The position numbers were made by a program, and so were the translations under genes. From Coxiellaceae bacterium (lineage in GTDB: Bacteria > Pseudomonadota > Gammaproteobacteria > Coxiellales > Coxiellaceae), in the NCBI GenBank assembly GCA_029210045.1, contig JARGNX010000011.1:1-47273 (forward strand): a stretch of DNA of 47,273 bases. Direction: 5' to 3'. Positions 8,632 through 17,183 of this stretch are shown one piece after another. The notes under the pieces are model-generated. The model did not search any database. It saw only the letters and a list, made by a program, of their open reading frames with translations, and was not told the DNA's origin. The stretch's first letter is position 1; every line of letters starts with the position of its first letter.

Positions 8632-9606
8632 ATGTTAAAAAAGATGAGTTCAGTTATCCTCAGCGGGCTACTCAGCCTCACCCTGTCATGCGGTATCGCT
8701 ACTGCGGCCAATAGCACACCGGTGCAGTCGGTCAATAATATTGCCGCTATCGTTAACAAAAGCGTTATTACTGAATACCAAGTGCAACAAGCTATGAGCA
8801 ATGTAAAAAAACACATGCTAGCCGCACACGTTACAATGCCTGATGATGCAATGATTCGTAAACAAGTCATCAAAACACTCGTCAATGAAGAGCTGCTTAC
8901 ACAAATGGCTAAACGCGCCAACATCACTGTTAGCGATGCCGAAGTAACTGCTGCCATTACCAACATCGCCAAAGCGAACAAATTAACAGTCAGCCAACTT
9001 CAACAAAAAGTAAAACAACAAGGCGAAGATTTTACTGACTTTAAAGGCGATATCAAAAAACAAATACTCGCCAGCAAAGTGCAACATGCTGCTGTAGCAA
9101 GCAAAGTGCATGTTACCGACAAACAAATCAATCAAGCGATAGCTAAATATAACAAGAGCCAAGGTGCACAACAAAGCTACCACATTGCCGATATTGTGGT
9201 CGCCTTACCTGATGATGCAAAAGATACTCAAATTGCCAACGCTAAAAACCGCGCACAAGACATCTATAAGAAATTATCCAAAGGCGGTAACTTTAGCAAA
9301 ATCGCTAAACTGGAATCCAATAATGAAGACGGCCCTAACGATGGTGATCTAGGCTGGAAAACAGCGAACGAGATTCCTGACTTATTTATAGACCAGCTAA
9401 CGCATATGAAAATAGGGCAAATCAGCAAACCCATTCAAGCGGGCAATGGCTTCCATATTTTAAAATTACTGGGCGTCAAAAAAAGCGATAAAACACTTTC
9501 TCGTGATGAAGCACGCAAAATGCTGGAAGAGCAACAGTTCCAAAAAGCGATACATACATGGCTCAAAAATATTCGTAAAAGTGCATATATTAAGGTAATG
9601 AAGTGA
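8632..9606 (+). CDS. surA: SurA-like periplasmic chaperone/prolyl isomerase with a single parvulin domain
   Basis: 324 residues with a signal peptide ending near ATAA. The SurA N-domain (about 35-165: NNIAAIVNKSVITEYQV, then LVNEELLTQMAKRANI) is clear. One parvulin-type isomerase domain follows (about 178-282, ending GNGFHILKL). E. coli SurA has about 428 residues and two parvulin domains, so one domain is absent here. The position between lptD and rsmA is the classical surA place and fits a role in folding LptD and other barrels. Confidence 0.9.
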   Translation: MLKKMSSVILSGLLSLTLSCGIATAANSTPVQSVNNIAAIVNKSVITEYQVQQAMSNVKKHMLAAHVTMPDDAMIRKQVIKTLVNEELLTQMAKRANITVSDAEVTAAITNIAKANKLTVSQLQQKVKQQGEDFTDFKGDIKKQILASKVQHAAVASKVHVTDKQINQAIAKYNKSQGAQQSYHIADIVVALPDDAKDTQIANAKNRAQDIYKKLSKGGNFSKIAKLESNNEDGPNDGDLGWKTANEIPDLFIDQLTHMKIGQISKPIQAGNGFHILKLLGVKKSDKTLSRDEARKMLEEQQFQKAIHTWLKNIRKSAYIKVMK

Positions 9607-10391
9607 AACCAACCCATCGCGCACGGAAGCGCTTCGGTCAAAATTTCTTGACCAATGAAGGTGTAATCCACCAAATCATTGCCAGCATCGCGCCTCGCCC
9701 CAATGACAATATGCTCGAAATCGGCCCAGGCCTAGGCGCACTCACTGATGCCTTATTACCCGAGCTTAATCACCTAAACGCCATTGAGCTGGATCGTGAT
9801 TTAGTCGCACAGCTGGAAAAGCGCTACGGTGAAGATGGTAAACTTCAACTCTACCAACAAGATGTTTTGCAATTTCAATTTAATGTATTGGCCAATGCAG
9901 GGCCACTACGCATCGTCGGCAACCTGCCTTATAATATTTCTACACCGCTATTATTTCATTTATTTAAAGTCATCGACTGCATCAAAGATATGCATTTCAT
10001 GCTGCAACAAGAAGTCGTTAGCCGCATGGCCGCCCCCGTAGGCAGTTCCAACTACAACAAACTCAGCGTGATGGTGCAATATTATTGTGAAGTAGAGCAA
10101 CTCATTGCGATTCCACCTGAAGCCTTCGAACCAGCCCCTAAAGTCAACTCCGGATTTTTACGGCTCATTCCGCACACAAAGCGTTATGATATCGACAGCC
10201 GCACATTAACCGAAGTGGTTAGCCTGGCATTTAGTCAGCGGCGCAAGACGCTCAACAATACACTCAAACCATTATTAAATACCGAGCAGATCAAACAGTG
10301 TGACATTGATCCAGGCGCACGCGCACAAGAGCTAAGCGTTGAAAAATTTGTTACACTGGCACAATTCGTGTCAACACACAGGGAAAATTGA
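9603..10391 (+). CDS. rsmA: 16S rRNA (adenine 1518/1519-N6) dimethyltransferase
   Basis: 262 residues of the KsgA/RsmA family. It dimethylates two adjacent adenines near the 3' end of 16S rRNA during small-subunit maturation. Seen: RKRFGQNFLTN, the SAM-binding loop LEIGPGLGALT, the acidic IELDRD and the active-site NLPYNIS. The start is GTG at 9603, overlapping the surA stop by four bases. The next gene overlaps its stop (TGATG). Confidence 0.97.
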   Translation: MKPTHRARKRFGQNFLTNEGVIHQIIASIAPRPNDNMLEIGPGLGALTDALLPELNHLNAIELDRDLVAQLEKRYGEDGKLQLYQQDVLQFQFNVLANAGPLRIVGNLPYNISTPLLFHLFKVIDCIKDMHFMLQQEVVSRMAAPVGSSNYNKLSVMVQYYCEVEQLIAIPPEAFEPAPKVNSGFLRLIPHTKRYDIDSRTLTEVVSLAFSQRRKTLNNTLKPLLNTEQIKQCDIDPGARAQELSVEKFVTLAQFVSTHREN

Positions 10392-10831
10392 TGTTAAATT
10401 ACAAAAATATCCTAATCGCAACCTGCCTGACGCCGCACTCAGATACCATAGCAGCACGCGCACAAGAATTAGCCGAATCCAATAAAGCTACACTGCATAT
10501 TATGCATGTATTAGAACAAACCACCGCCGCCTACGGCGGTGAATTCAGCATCAATATTGATGTTGAATACGAGCAAACACTGGAACAGAACTTGCAAAAA
10601 ATGCTTGATGCACAAGCCGAGAAACATGACATCCCTGCCGCTAATCGCCACCTTGAAACCGGCGCCATTAAACACGCCGTTGTTGATCTTGCGAATGACT
10701 TAGGCTGTGACTTAATTGTGGTTGGTTCACACAGTCGCCATGGTATTGAGAAATTATTAGGCTCTAAATCCAACGCCATTCTGCACTTAGCCAAATGTGA
10801 TGTATTAACTGTTCGTATGGATGAAGACTAA
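10391..10831 (+). CDS. Universal stress protein, UspA family
   Basis: 146 residues. Typical Usp fold with ILIATCLTPHSD at the N-terminus and the nucleotide-binding G-x2-G-x9-G-[S/T] region late in the protein (VVGSHSRHGIEKLLGSKSN). ATG at 10391 overlaps the rsmA stop. Family members bind ATP and act in stress survival; the exact partner is not predictable. It sits in the lptD-apaH run, so it is probably co-transcribed with envelope and ribosome genes. Confidence 0.88.
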   Translation: MLNYKNILIATCLTPHSDTIAARAQELAESNKATLHIMHVLEQTTAAYGGEFSINIDVEYEQTLEQNLQKMLDAQAEKHDIPAANRHLETGAIKHAVVDLANDLGCDLIVVGSHSRHGIEKLLGSKSNAILHLAKCDVLTVRMDED

Positions 10832-10832
10832 A

Positions 10833-11231
10833 ATGGAGCAAGTCGAAATTCCGGTCAGATGGGTGGATATTGACAGTTATCAACACGTCAATAACGCTAA
10901 ATATTTCGACTACATGACTGAAGCTCGTGCTTTATGCTTAATCAATTTAAATACAGACCCTAATATACAATTTATCTTAGCTGATACCAGTTGCCGCTTT
11001 AAGCAACCCATTAATTTTCCGAGCACAGTTATCATTCAGCAATCCATTAGCAACATTGGTCATAGCAGCTTTCAAATTAGCTATCAGTTTTACACCAGCG
11101 ACAGCCCAGATAAACTCAGAGCCACAGGCACTGCACGCATGGTATGCTTTGATGCAAAAAATAAAACAAGCTGCAATATCCCGCAAAATATTATTAACTA
11201 TCTACAGCAACACTTAGAGGAAACTGATTAA
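10833..11231 (+). CDS. Acyl-CoA thioesterase, hotdog fold (4HBT/YbgC-like)
   Basis: About 132 residues. The motif VRWVDIDSYQHVNNAKYFDYMTEAR is the active-site region of 4-hydroxybenzoyl-CoA thioesterase-like proteins, with the catalytic Asp in DIDSYQHVNN. It should hydrolyse acyl-CoA in the cytosol; chain preference is unknown. ATG at 10833 lies just after the uspA stop. An in-frame ATG at 10821 that overlaps uspA is the alternative. No strong ribosome site decides it. Confidence 0.85.
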   Translation: MEQVEIPVRWVDIDSYQHVNNAKYFDYMTEARALCLINLNTDPNIQFILADTSCRFKQPINFPSTVIIQQSISNIGHSSFQISYQFYTSDSPDKLRATGTARMVCFDAKNKTSCNIPQNIINYLQQHLEETD

Positions 11232-11232
11232 T

Positions 11233-12180
11233 ATGGAAGATGAAAAACTACAAAAAGTAATTGTTGATGAGTTATTAGTCGATCGCCGAAAAGACAGGCG
11301 GTGGCGTAACTTTCGTTTCTTTCTTGTGCTGCTCGTTATTATTATCTATGCATCACTCATTCTATTAGCGCCCAATAAGAAAAGCAGCGCCAGTGAGAAG
11401 TTTGACCCTTCAAAACCTTATGTATCGTTAATTCGTTTGAGCGGTGAGATCATGCCTGACAAACCATTCTCAGCTAATAAGGTGCTGCCCCTACTGCAAC
11501 GTGCATTCAGCGACCCACGCAGTAAAGGTGTGGTGTTAGTGATCAACTCCCCTGGTGGAAGCCCTGTTCAAGCATCAATTATCCACGATAAAATTATTCA
11601 ACTGAAGCAACGTTATCTTCAGCATGTTATTGTTCTGGGCGTTGACTCACTGGCTTCCGGTGCTTACTTAGTAGCCTCTGCCGCTGATAAGATTTACGTT
11701 AACCCAGACACTATTACCGGCTCAATCGGTGTGGTAATGAGTGGCTTTGGCTTCACTGATGCCATTAAAAAGCTAGGGGTTACACGCCGCGTATTCACGG
11801 CGGGCAATAATAAAGTTCGTATGGACCCATTCGAACCCGTTAGCCAAGCCTCTAAAGAAAAAATCGATCATGTGCTTGAGGCTGTGCATAAACATTTTAT
11901 TAAAGATGTAACCGAAGGACGTAAAGGTCGCTTACACGGTGATCCCAAACAATTATTCTCCGGTGATTTCTGGATAGGCAGCGAAGCCGTTAAATTAGGC
12001 CTAGCCGATGGTACAGGGCAACTATGGACCATCATGAAAAATAATTTCAAGGTAACGCAATACCGCGACTACAGCCATCGCCCTTCTTTCTTGCGCGACA
12101 TCATTAGCGATGTGCGCTCAGAAGTGGCCTTTAGCTTAGTTGATAATCACATGACCCCAGTGAAGGCGGAACATGCTTAA
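11233..12180 (+). CDS. sppA: S49-family signal peptide peptidase (short SppA type)
   Basis: 315 residues. One N-terminal membrane segment (about 28-49) anchors a periplasmic serine protease. INSPGGSP and the stretch SLASGAYLVASAADKIY contain the catalytic Ser, and TGSIGVVM follows; the catalytic Lys is expected further on. The short form lacks the duplicated N-terminal half of E. coli SppA. SppA-type enzymes degrade cleaved signal peptides in the membrane. It ends with TAATG, sharing one base with the apaH start. Confidence 0.9.
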   Translation: MEDEKLQKVIVDELLVDRRKDRRWRNFRFFLVLLVIIIYASLILLAPNKKSSASEKFDPSKPYVSLIRLSGEIMPDKPFSANKVLPLLQRAFSDPRSKGVVLVINSPGGSPVQASIIHDKIIQLKQRYLQHVIVLGVDSLASGAYLVASAADKIYVNPDTITGSIGVVMSGFGFTDAIKKLGVTRRVFTAGNNKVRMDPFEPVSQASKEKIDHVLEAVHKHFIKDVTEGRKGRLHGDPKQLFSGDFWIGSEAVKLGLADGTGQLWTIMKNNFKVTQYRDYSHRPSFLRDIISDVRSEVAFSLVDNHMTPVKAEHA

Positions 12181-13001
12181 TGGCATGCTATGTCATTGGT
12201 GATGTACAAGGTTGTGTTCATGAGCTGCAGTTACTACTGCAGCTCATTCAGTATGATGACAACAAAGACCAACTAGTTTTTGTTGGCGACTTAATTAATC
12301 GCGGCCCGCACTCATTAGATACACTCAAACTCATCCGCTCACTTAATAATGTACGTGTCACTCTCGGCAATCATGATTTATATTTATTGGCATTAGGATA
12401 TCAAGCCGTTTCATATGACGGCCATCATACCCTGGGACCATTATTACAATCAGACGATTTAAACGACCATCTCGAATGGTTACGCCAACAATCCATGTTA
12501 ATCATTGATGATGATCTTGATTTAGTAGCCGTGCATGCAGGCATACCGCCGCAATGGAATTTATCACAAGCAAAACAGCACGCAGAAGAACTCGAAAATA
12601 TTTTACGTGGCCCAAACTATCTCGATTTTTTACAACACATGGTTGGTCACACGCCAGCTACTTGGTCAGATGACTTAACTGGCTGGGATCGTTTACGTTA
12701 TATCACCAATGCATTTACGCGTTTGCGTTTTTGTAATGCTGAAGGCACGCTGGAATTAAAAATTAAATCTTCAAAAACTATCGATCTGCCCGGTTATAAA
12801 CCGTGGTTTGATTGGCCACATGATTTTGGCCAATACCGTCTGGCGTTTGGTCACTGGGCATCACTCGAAGGTCATTGCGATGCTGATGGCATCTATGCTA
12901 CCGATACCGGCTGCGTGTGGGGCAACAAACTCACGGCAATGAAAATTGCTGACGATAAATCCCTTAGCCTAGTTTCAGTGCCTGCTACACCAAAAAACTA
13001 A
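12180..13001 (+). CDS. apaH: Symmetrical bis(5'-nucleosyl)-tetraphosphatase
   Basis: 273 residues of the calcineurin-like phosphoesterase fold. It hydrolyses diadenosine tetraphosphate to two ADP. The metal motifs are clear: GDVQGC, GDLINRGPHS and GNHDLYLL, then HAGIPP and FGHWASLEG. Short overlap with sppA. The rsmA-apaH linkage is common in gammaproteobacteria. It converges with folA, leaving 36 bases between. Confidence 0.96.
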   Translation: MACYVIGDVQGCVHELQLLLQLIQYDDNKDQLVFVGDLINRGPHSLDTLKLIRSLNNVRVTLGNHDLYLLALGYQAVSYDGHHTLGPLLQSDDLNDHLEWLRQQSMLIIDDDLDLVAVHAGIPPQWNLSQAKQHAEELENILRGPNYLDFLQHMVGHTPATWSDDLTGWDRLRYITNAFTRLRFCNAEGTLELKIKSSKTIDLPGYKPWFDWPHDFGQYRLAFGHWASLEGHCDADGIYATDTGCVWGNKLTAMKIADDKSLSLVSVPATPKN

Positions 13002-13037
13002 ATAATTTTTTGCGTTAATTATTGAGGCATCAATGAG

Positions 13038-13535
13038 CTATGACAGCTTGTCAGCTACTCGCTCTAACGTGACAAACTGGTAGTCATAAGGGTTTTCTTT
13101 ATCAGCGCTGCACTCCATACGATCAACTAACTGCCATTCATCGCTATCCCACGCCGGGAAAAAAGTATCGCCTTCGACATCGGCATCAATAAAAGTGAGA
13201 TACAATCGATCAGCAAATGGCAGCGCTTGTTCATATAACGTTGAACCACCGACAATCATAATATCTTCTTGAGCATCGCAGCTTGCGATCGCTTGCTGCA
13301 AATCATTAAACACATCACAACCATCAATCACCAAATCCGCTTGGCGACTTATCACTATATTGCGGCGCTTAGGTAACGGCTTACCAATACTATCAAAAGT
13401 TTTACGACCCATGATAACCGTTTTACCTGCTGTCATATTTTTAAAGTGTTTTAGATCTTCCGGCATATGCCATGGCATATCACCCTTTAACCCAATCACC
13501 CGTTGATGCGCCATGGCGGCGATTAATGCAAGCAT
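13038..13535 (-). CDS. folA: Dihydrofolate reductase
   Basis: 165 residues. Reduces dihydrofolate with NADPH and is the trimethoprim target. Seen: MLALIAAMAHQRVIGLKGDMPWHMPEDLKHFK (substrate loop and catalytic acid region), GKTVIMGRKTFDSIG (NADPH phosphate loop) and IVGGSTLYEQAL. Length and motif order are normal. It stands alone on this strand next to a repeat-rich spacer. Confidence 0.96.
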   Translation of the reverse strand: MLALIAAMAHQRVIGLKGDMPWHMPEDLKHFKNMTAGKTVIMGRKTFDSIGKPLPKRRNIVISRQADLVIDGCDVFNDLQQAIASCDAQEDIMIVGGSTLYEQALPFADRLYLTFIDADVEGDTFFPAWDSDEWQLVDRMECSADKENPYDYQFVTLERVADKLS

Positions 13536-13788
13536 TGTATTTTTTCCTTTATCCTAATGTATGACAACGTATAGTAGCTTCCCAGAACGCATAATAGCCT
13601 CCCAGACGGGCACTGTATCTATTTTACAACGCATAGTAGCTTCCCAGGCGGGCACCGTACCTATTTTTACTTCATGGCTCGCTTCGTTCCACTACGCTGC
13701 GCTTTACTTCCGTAAAACAGGTACGCCACCCACCTTTAAACCGCAGCTTACGTTACTACTACAGCTTCGTTGTAATAACAATTTCAAA
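13536..13788. other. Spacer with decayed direct repeats, no credible gene
   Basis: Two degenerate copies of a unit of about 45 bases (around 13590-13633 and 13633-13676) share TAGCCTCCCAGACGGGCAC and TAGCTTCCCAGGCGGGCAC. A 76-residue open frame across it has no ribosome site and simply translates these repeats, so it is not called as a gene. The folA promoter must lie near 13536-13600 on the minus strand. Confidence 0.6.
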
Positions 13789-14116
13789 TAAACGTTCAGC
13801 TGTGCGGCAAGGTTGAACGAAAACCACAGTCAAAAGCATTTTTCGTCCATAAATCTAGCTCCTCATCCATTAAACGTTCAGCTGTGCGGCAAGGTTGAAC
13901 GAAAACCACAGTCAAAAGCATTTTTCGTCCATAAATCCAGCTCCTCATCCATTAAACGTTCAGCTGTGCGGCAAGGTTGAACGAAAACCACAATCAAAAG
14001 CATTTTTCGTCCATAAATCCAGCTCCTCATCCATTAAACGTTCAGCTGTGCGGCAAGGTTGAACGAAAACAATAGTCAAAAGCATTTTTCGTCCATAAAT
14101 CTAGCTCCTCATCCAT
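13789..14116. repeat. Four 82-bp tandem repeats
   Basis: The phrase TAAACGTTCAGC starts at 13789, 13871, 13953, 14035 and 14117, an exact period of 82. Units are nearly identical; differences are a few single bases. The fifth start runs into the hairpin at the ybiT 3' end. Each unit contains GCGGCAAGGTTGAACG, related to the core in the repeat at 1-167. On the minus strand each unit encodes ATG...TGA for 24 residues (for example 13796-13870), the copies separated by seven bases and shifted in frame. Confidence 0.93.
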
Positions 14117-14240
14117 TAAACGTTCAGCTGTGCGGCAAGGTTGAACGAAAACAATAATTAAAAAGGAGGATTTTATAACAAATAACTGACGATTTTTTAA
14201 TTATTGTTTTCGTTCAAGATTGCCCGCAGATGACGTTTAA
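14116..14240. terminator. Large palindrome abutting ybiT 3' end
   Basis: Bases 14141-14164 and 14194-14217 are a perfect 24-bp inverted repeat with a 29-base loop. Flanking arms (TTAAACG near 14116 against CGTTTAA at 14234-14240) extend it to the base before the ybiT stop codon. The core keeps a two-base mismatch, AAGGTTGAAC against GTTCAAGATT, exactly as in the element after dksA, while the stem sequence itself differs. Probable terminator or 3'-end element for ybiT; origin unclear. Confidence 0.7.
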
Positions 14241-15839
14241 TCAGGCTAAACCTTGAGAGGCGAGATAGTCATCATAATGGCCTTTATAGTGAATAACATC
14301 ACCACCATGTTTAATCTCAACCACCTGCGTAGCCAACGATGACACAAACGCGCGATCATGGCTAACAAAAATAATCGTGCCTTTGTAATTTTCCAAGCCC
14401 ATGTTTAACGCTTCGATCGATTCCATATCCAGGTGATTGGTCGGCTCATCAAGCACCAATACATTGGGGCGTTGCAAGGTTAGCTTTGCTAATAGCAATC
14501 TTACTTTTTCACCACCGGATGTGACCTTAACTGATTTTTTAATATCATCGCCAGAAAATAGCATACGGCCTAGCGCACCACGGAATACCTGTTCATCATC
14601 ACCTTCTTGACCCCAGTTAGTAATCCATTCATAGAGCGACTCACCTTTTTCAAAGTCATCGTTGTGATCTTGAGCAAAATATCCTGTAACCGCGTTCTCT
14701 GACCACTTAACTTCGCCACTGATTGGTTGCATATTTGCCACCAAAGTTTTCACTAGCGTTGATTTACCGATACCGTTGGGCCCAATAATTGCCACTCGTT
14801 CGCCGGGCTCAATCATCAGATTCACGTCACTAAACAATGGCGGCTCATCTCCGTAACCATTGGTCAATTTTTTCGTTTCTAATGCTTTACGGTGAATTTG
14901 CTTACCTTCTTCGAATTTAATATAAGGGAAACGACGACTCGATGGCTTCACTTCCACCAATTGTAATTTATCAATTTGTTTTTGTCGTGACGTTGCTTGA
15001 CGTGATTTCGCTGCATTGGCCGCAAAACGACGCACAAAGGCTTGTAATTCATTAATCTTCGCTTGCTTACGCGCGTTGTCTGTTACCATTTTTTGTTTGG
15101 CTGCCATCGCTGCTGCCATGTATTCATCATAGTTACCTGGGAACAAACGAATTTCACCGTAATCCAAATCGGCAGTATGCGTACACACTGAGTTTAAAAA
15201 ATGGCGATCGTGCGACACGATAATCATCGTGCACTTACGTTCACGCAGCACATTTTCCAACCAGCGTATGGTATTAATATCCAAGTTATTGGTCGGCTCA
15301 TCGAGTAACATAATATCTGGATCTGAAAATAGCACTTGTGTTAACAAGACACGCAACTTCAAACCGGGAGCCAGTGTGCTCATTTTTTTTGAATGCAGCT
15401 CTAAAGGTATATCTACACCTAATAATAATTCACCGGCACGTGCTTCCGCGGAATAACCATCATGCTCGGCATACTCCATTTCTAGCTCAGCCACCCGCAT
15501 GCCCTGCTCTTCATTCATCTCTGGCAAAGCATAGATTTCATCGCGCTCTTGCTTAATGGTCCACAATTCTTTGTGCCCCATAATCACTGCATCAATAACA
15601 TTAAATTCTTCAAATGCGAATTGATCCTGGCTCAATGATGCCACGCGCTCATTTGGGCCAAAAGTTACACTACCGTGTGTCGCTTCCAGCTTATCTGATA
15701 AAATTTTCAAAAAAGTGGACTTGCCACTACCATTTGCGCCAATTAAGCCATAGTGACCGCCTTCTTCGAATTTGACGGATACATTTTCAAACAATGGCTT
15801 AGAGCCAAACTGCATGGTTAGGTTTGCTGTAGATAACAT
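14241..15839 (-). CDS. ybiT: ABC-F ATPase, YbiT type
   Basis: 532 residues with two ABC ATPase domains and no membrane segments, the ABC-F family of ribosome-associated translation factors. Domain 1 has GANGSGKST and [11 protein letters not shown]; domain 2 has GPNGIGKST and [10 protein letters not shown]. The linker ([23 protein letters not shown]) is rich in Arg and Lys. The start [24 protein letters not shown] matches E. coli YbiT rather than EttA. The signature loops are degenerate ([17 protein letters not shown]). Its 3' end runs into the palindrome and 82-bp array. Confidence 0.92.
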   Translation of the reverse strand: MLSTANLTMQFGSKPLFENVSVKFEEGGHYGLIGANGSGKSTFLKILSDKLEATHGSVTFGPNERVASLSQDQFAFEEFNVIDAVIMGHKELWTIKQERDEIYALPEMNEEQGMRVAELEMEYAEHDGYSAEARAGELLLGVDIPLELHSKKMSTLAPGLKLRVLLTQVLFSDPDIMLLDEPTNNLDINTIRWLENVLRERKCTMIIVSHDRHFLNSVCTHTADLDYGEIRLFPGNYDEYMAAAMAAKQKMVTDNARKQAKINELQAFVRRFAANAAKSRQATSRQKQIDKLQLVEVKPSSRRFPYIKFEEGKQIHRKALETKKLTNGYGDEPPLFSDVNLMIEPGERVAIIGPNGIGKSTLVKTLVANMQPISGEVKWSENAVTGYFAQDHNDDFEKGESLYEWITNWGQEGDDEQVFRGALGRMLFSGDDIKKSVKVTSGGEKVRLLLAKLTLQRPNVLVLDEPTNHLDMESIEALNMGLENYKGTIIFVSHDRAFVSSLATQVVEIKHGGDVIHYKGHYDDYLASQGLA

Positions 15840-15967
15840 AATATTCTCGGTAGTCTATCGTTAAATTGTGGCGATTTTAACACAGGCTGCTATCCGTGTG
15901 AATGGAGGATGACATTCCACATTGTTACCGTTAGGATATGAGGTTCAATTGTTATAAGGAGCATGCA

Positions 15968-17167
15968 TTGACACAGTTTGACCCCAACAACACTAGCGCC
16001 TTTAGCCTAAAAAAAACCATCGAACCCTATCAATCGGGCCCATTGGATGGCATGACATTCGCGATTAAAGACTTAATCGATACCCAAGGCGATATCACTT
16101 GTTGTGGTAATCCAAGCTGGCACCGTGAGCATCAACCCGCTGTTATCAATGCGGTATGCGTTGACCAATGCTTAAGCGCTGGCGCTCGCTGCGTGGGTAA
16201 AACAAAAACCAATGAGTTTGCTTTTGGCCTAACTGGCGAAAATGATTTTTATGGCACTGCGCTAAATCCCAATGCACCTGATCGTATACCAGGCGGCTCA
16301 TCCGCAGGCTCTGCATCTGCTGTTGCCAGCGGTGAATGTGACTTTGCATTAGGTACTGATACCGGCGGCTCAGTGCGCGTTCCCGCTAGCAATTGTGGTG
16401 TATGGGGCATACGCACCACAACAGCACGCGTGTCTGTTGCTGGTGTCAATCCGCTCGCAACATCCTATGACAGCGTGGGTGTTTTTGCTAAAGACTTAGC
16501 CACTCTGAACCAAGCAACACGTTGCTTACTCGGCAGTGATGACAACACAAGCCATCCTGAAATTAATGAAATATTGCTGCCAGTAGACATCATTGAGCAA
16601 TGCGATTCTGAAGTCGCAGACTGCACGCGCGACTGGTTTAACCAACTCGCCAATCAATATACCGTACGTGAAATCACACTCAGCGATCACTTACATACAG
16701 ACACTAACTTACGCAATTTATTTAACCACTATTGCCAAATACATTGGTGCGAGATTTGGTCTTCATTAGGCGATTGGGTTGAACAATTTGAACCCGAACT
16801 TGGCTCTGCCACCGCAATCAATTTTGAACTTGCCAAACAAGCTGATCGCACGCAACTGTTTAAGGCGTTCCAATTCCGTCAACGCATTAATCTTCACATT
16901 AACAAACTGCTTGAAAATAATAAGTTGCTATTACTACCATCCACTCCAGCCATCCCGCCCATCAAAGGTGAAGTTAATGCCGATCGCACAAAAGGCGATT
17001 ACATCCCTCGACTATCCGGCATTTCCAGTTTGGCTGCATTTGCACGCTGCCCACAAGTGTCATTACCCATCGCCAATGTAGATGGCGTGCCGCAAGGTTT
17101 AGCATTAATGGCTGCTACAGGTGGTGATGAATTTGTCTTAAGCGCCTGCAAGCAAACATTAAAATAA
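15968..17167 (+). CDS. Amidase-signature family hydrolase
   Basis: 399 residues from TTG at 15968, which has AAGGAG six bases upstream; an in-frame ATG at 15938 lacks such a site. The Ser-cisSer-Lys triad of amidase-signature enzymes is visible: Lys in FAIKDLID, cis-Ser in GGSSAGSAS and the nucleophile in DTGGSVRVP. The family includes GatA, but this protein is shorter than GatA and stands alone, without gatC or gatB, so it is more likely an independent amide hydrolase. Substrate unknown. Confidence 0.85.
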   Translation: MTQFDPNNTSAFSLKKTIEPYQSGPLDGMTFAIKDLIDTQGDITCCGNPSWHREHQPAVINAVCVDQCLSAGARCVGKTKTNEFAFGLTGENDFYGTALNPNAPDRIPGGSSAGSASAVASGECDFALGTDTGGSVRVPASNCGVWGIRTTTARVSVAGVNPLATSYDSVGVFAKDLATLNQATRCLLGSDDNTSHPEINEILLPVDIIEQCDSEVADCTRDWFNQLANQYTVREITLSDHLHTDTNLRNLFNHYCQIHWCEIWSSLGDWVEQFEPELGSATAINFELAKQADRTQLFKAFQFRQRINLHINKLLENNKLLLLPSTPAIPPIKGEVNADRTKGDYIPRLSGISSLAAFARCPQVSLPIANVDGVPQGLALMAATGGDEFVLSACKQTLK

Positions 17168-17183
17168 AGTCTGCTTTTACCGG

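Noticed and set aside
13561..13791. 76-residue frame on the plus strand
   Set aside because: It translates decayed direct repeats, has no ribosome site and no protein-like composition.
13789..14240. CRISPR array or integron attC sites
   Set aside because: The whole 82-bp unit is conserved, with no variable spacers, and no cas or integrase gene is present. GTTGAAC matches an attC core only loosely and the second core site is missing.
14241..15839. EttA as the ABC-F identity
   Set aside because: The N-terminus and linker match YbiT much better than EttA, and the length (532) fits YbiT.
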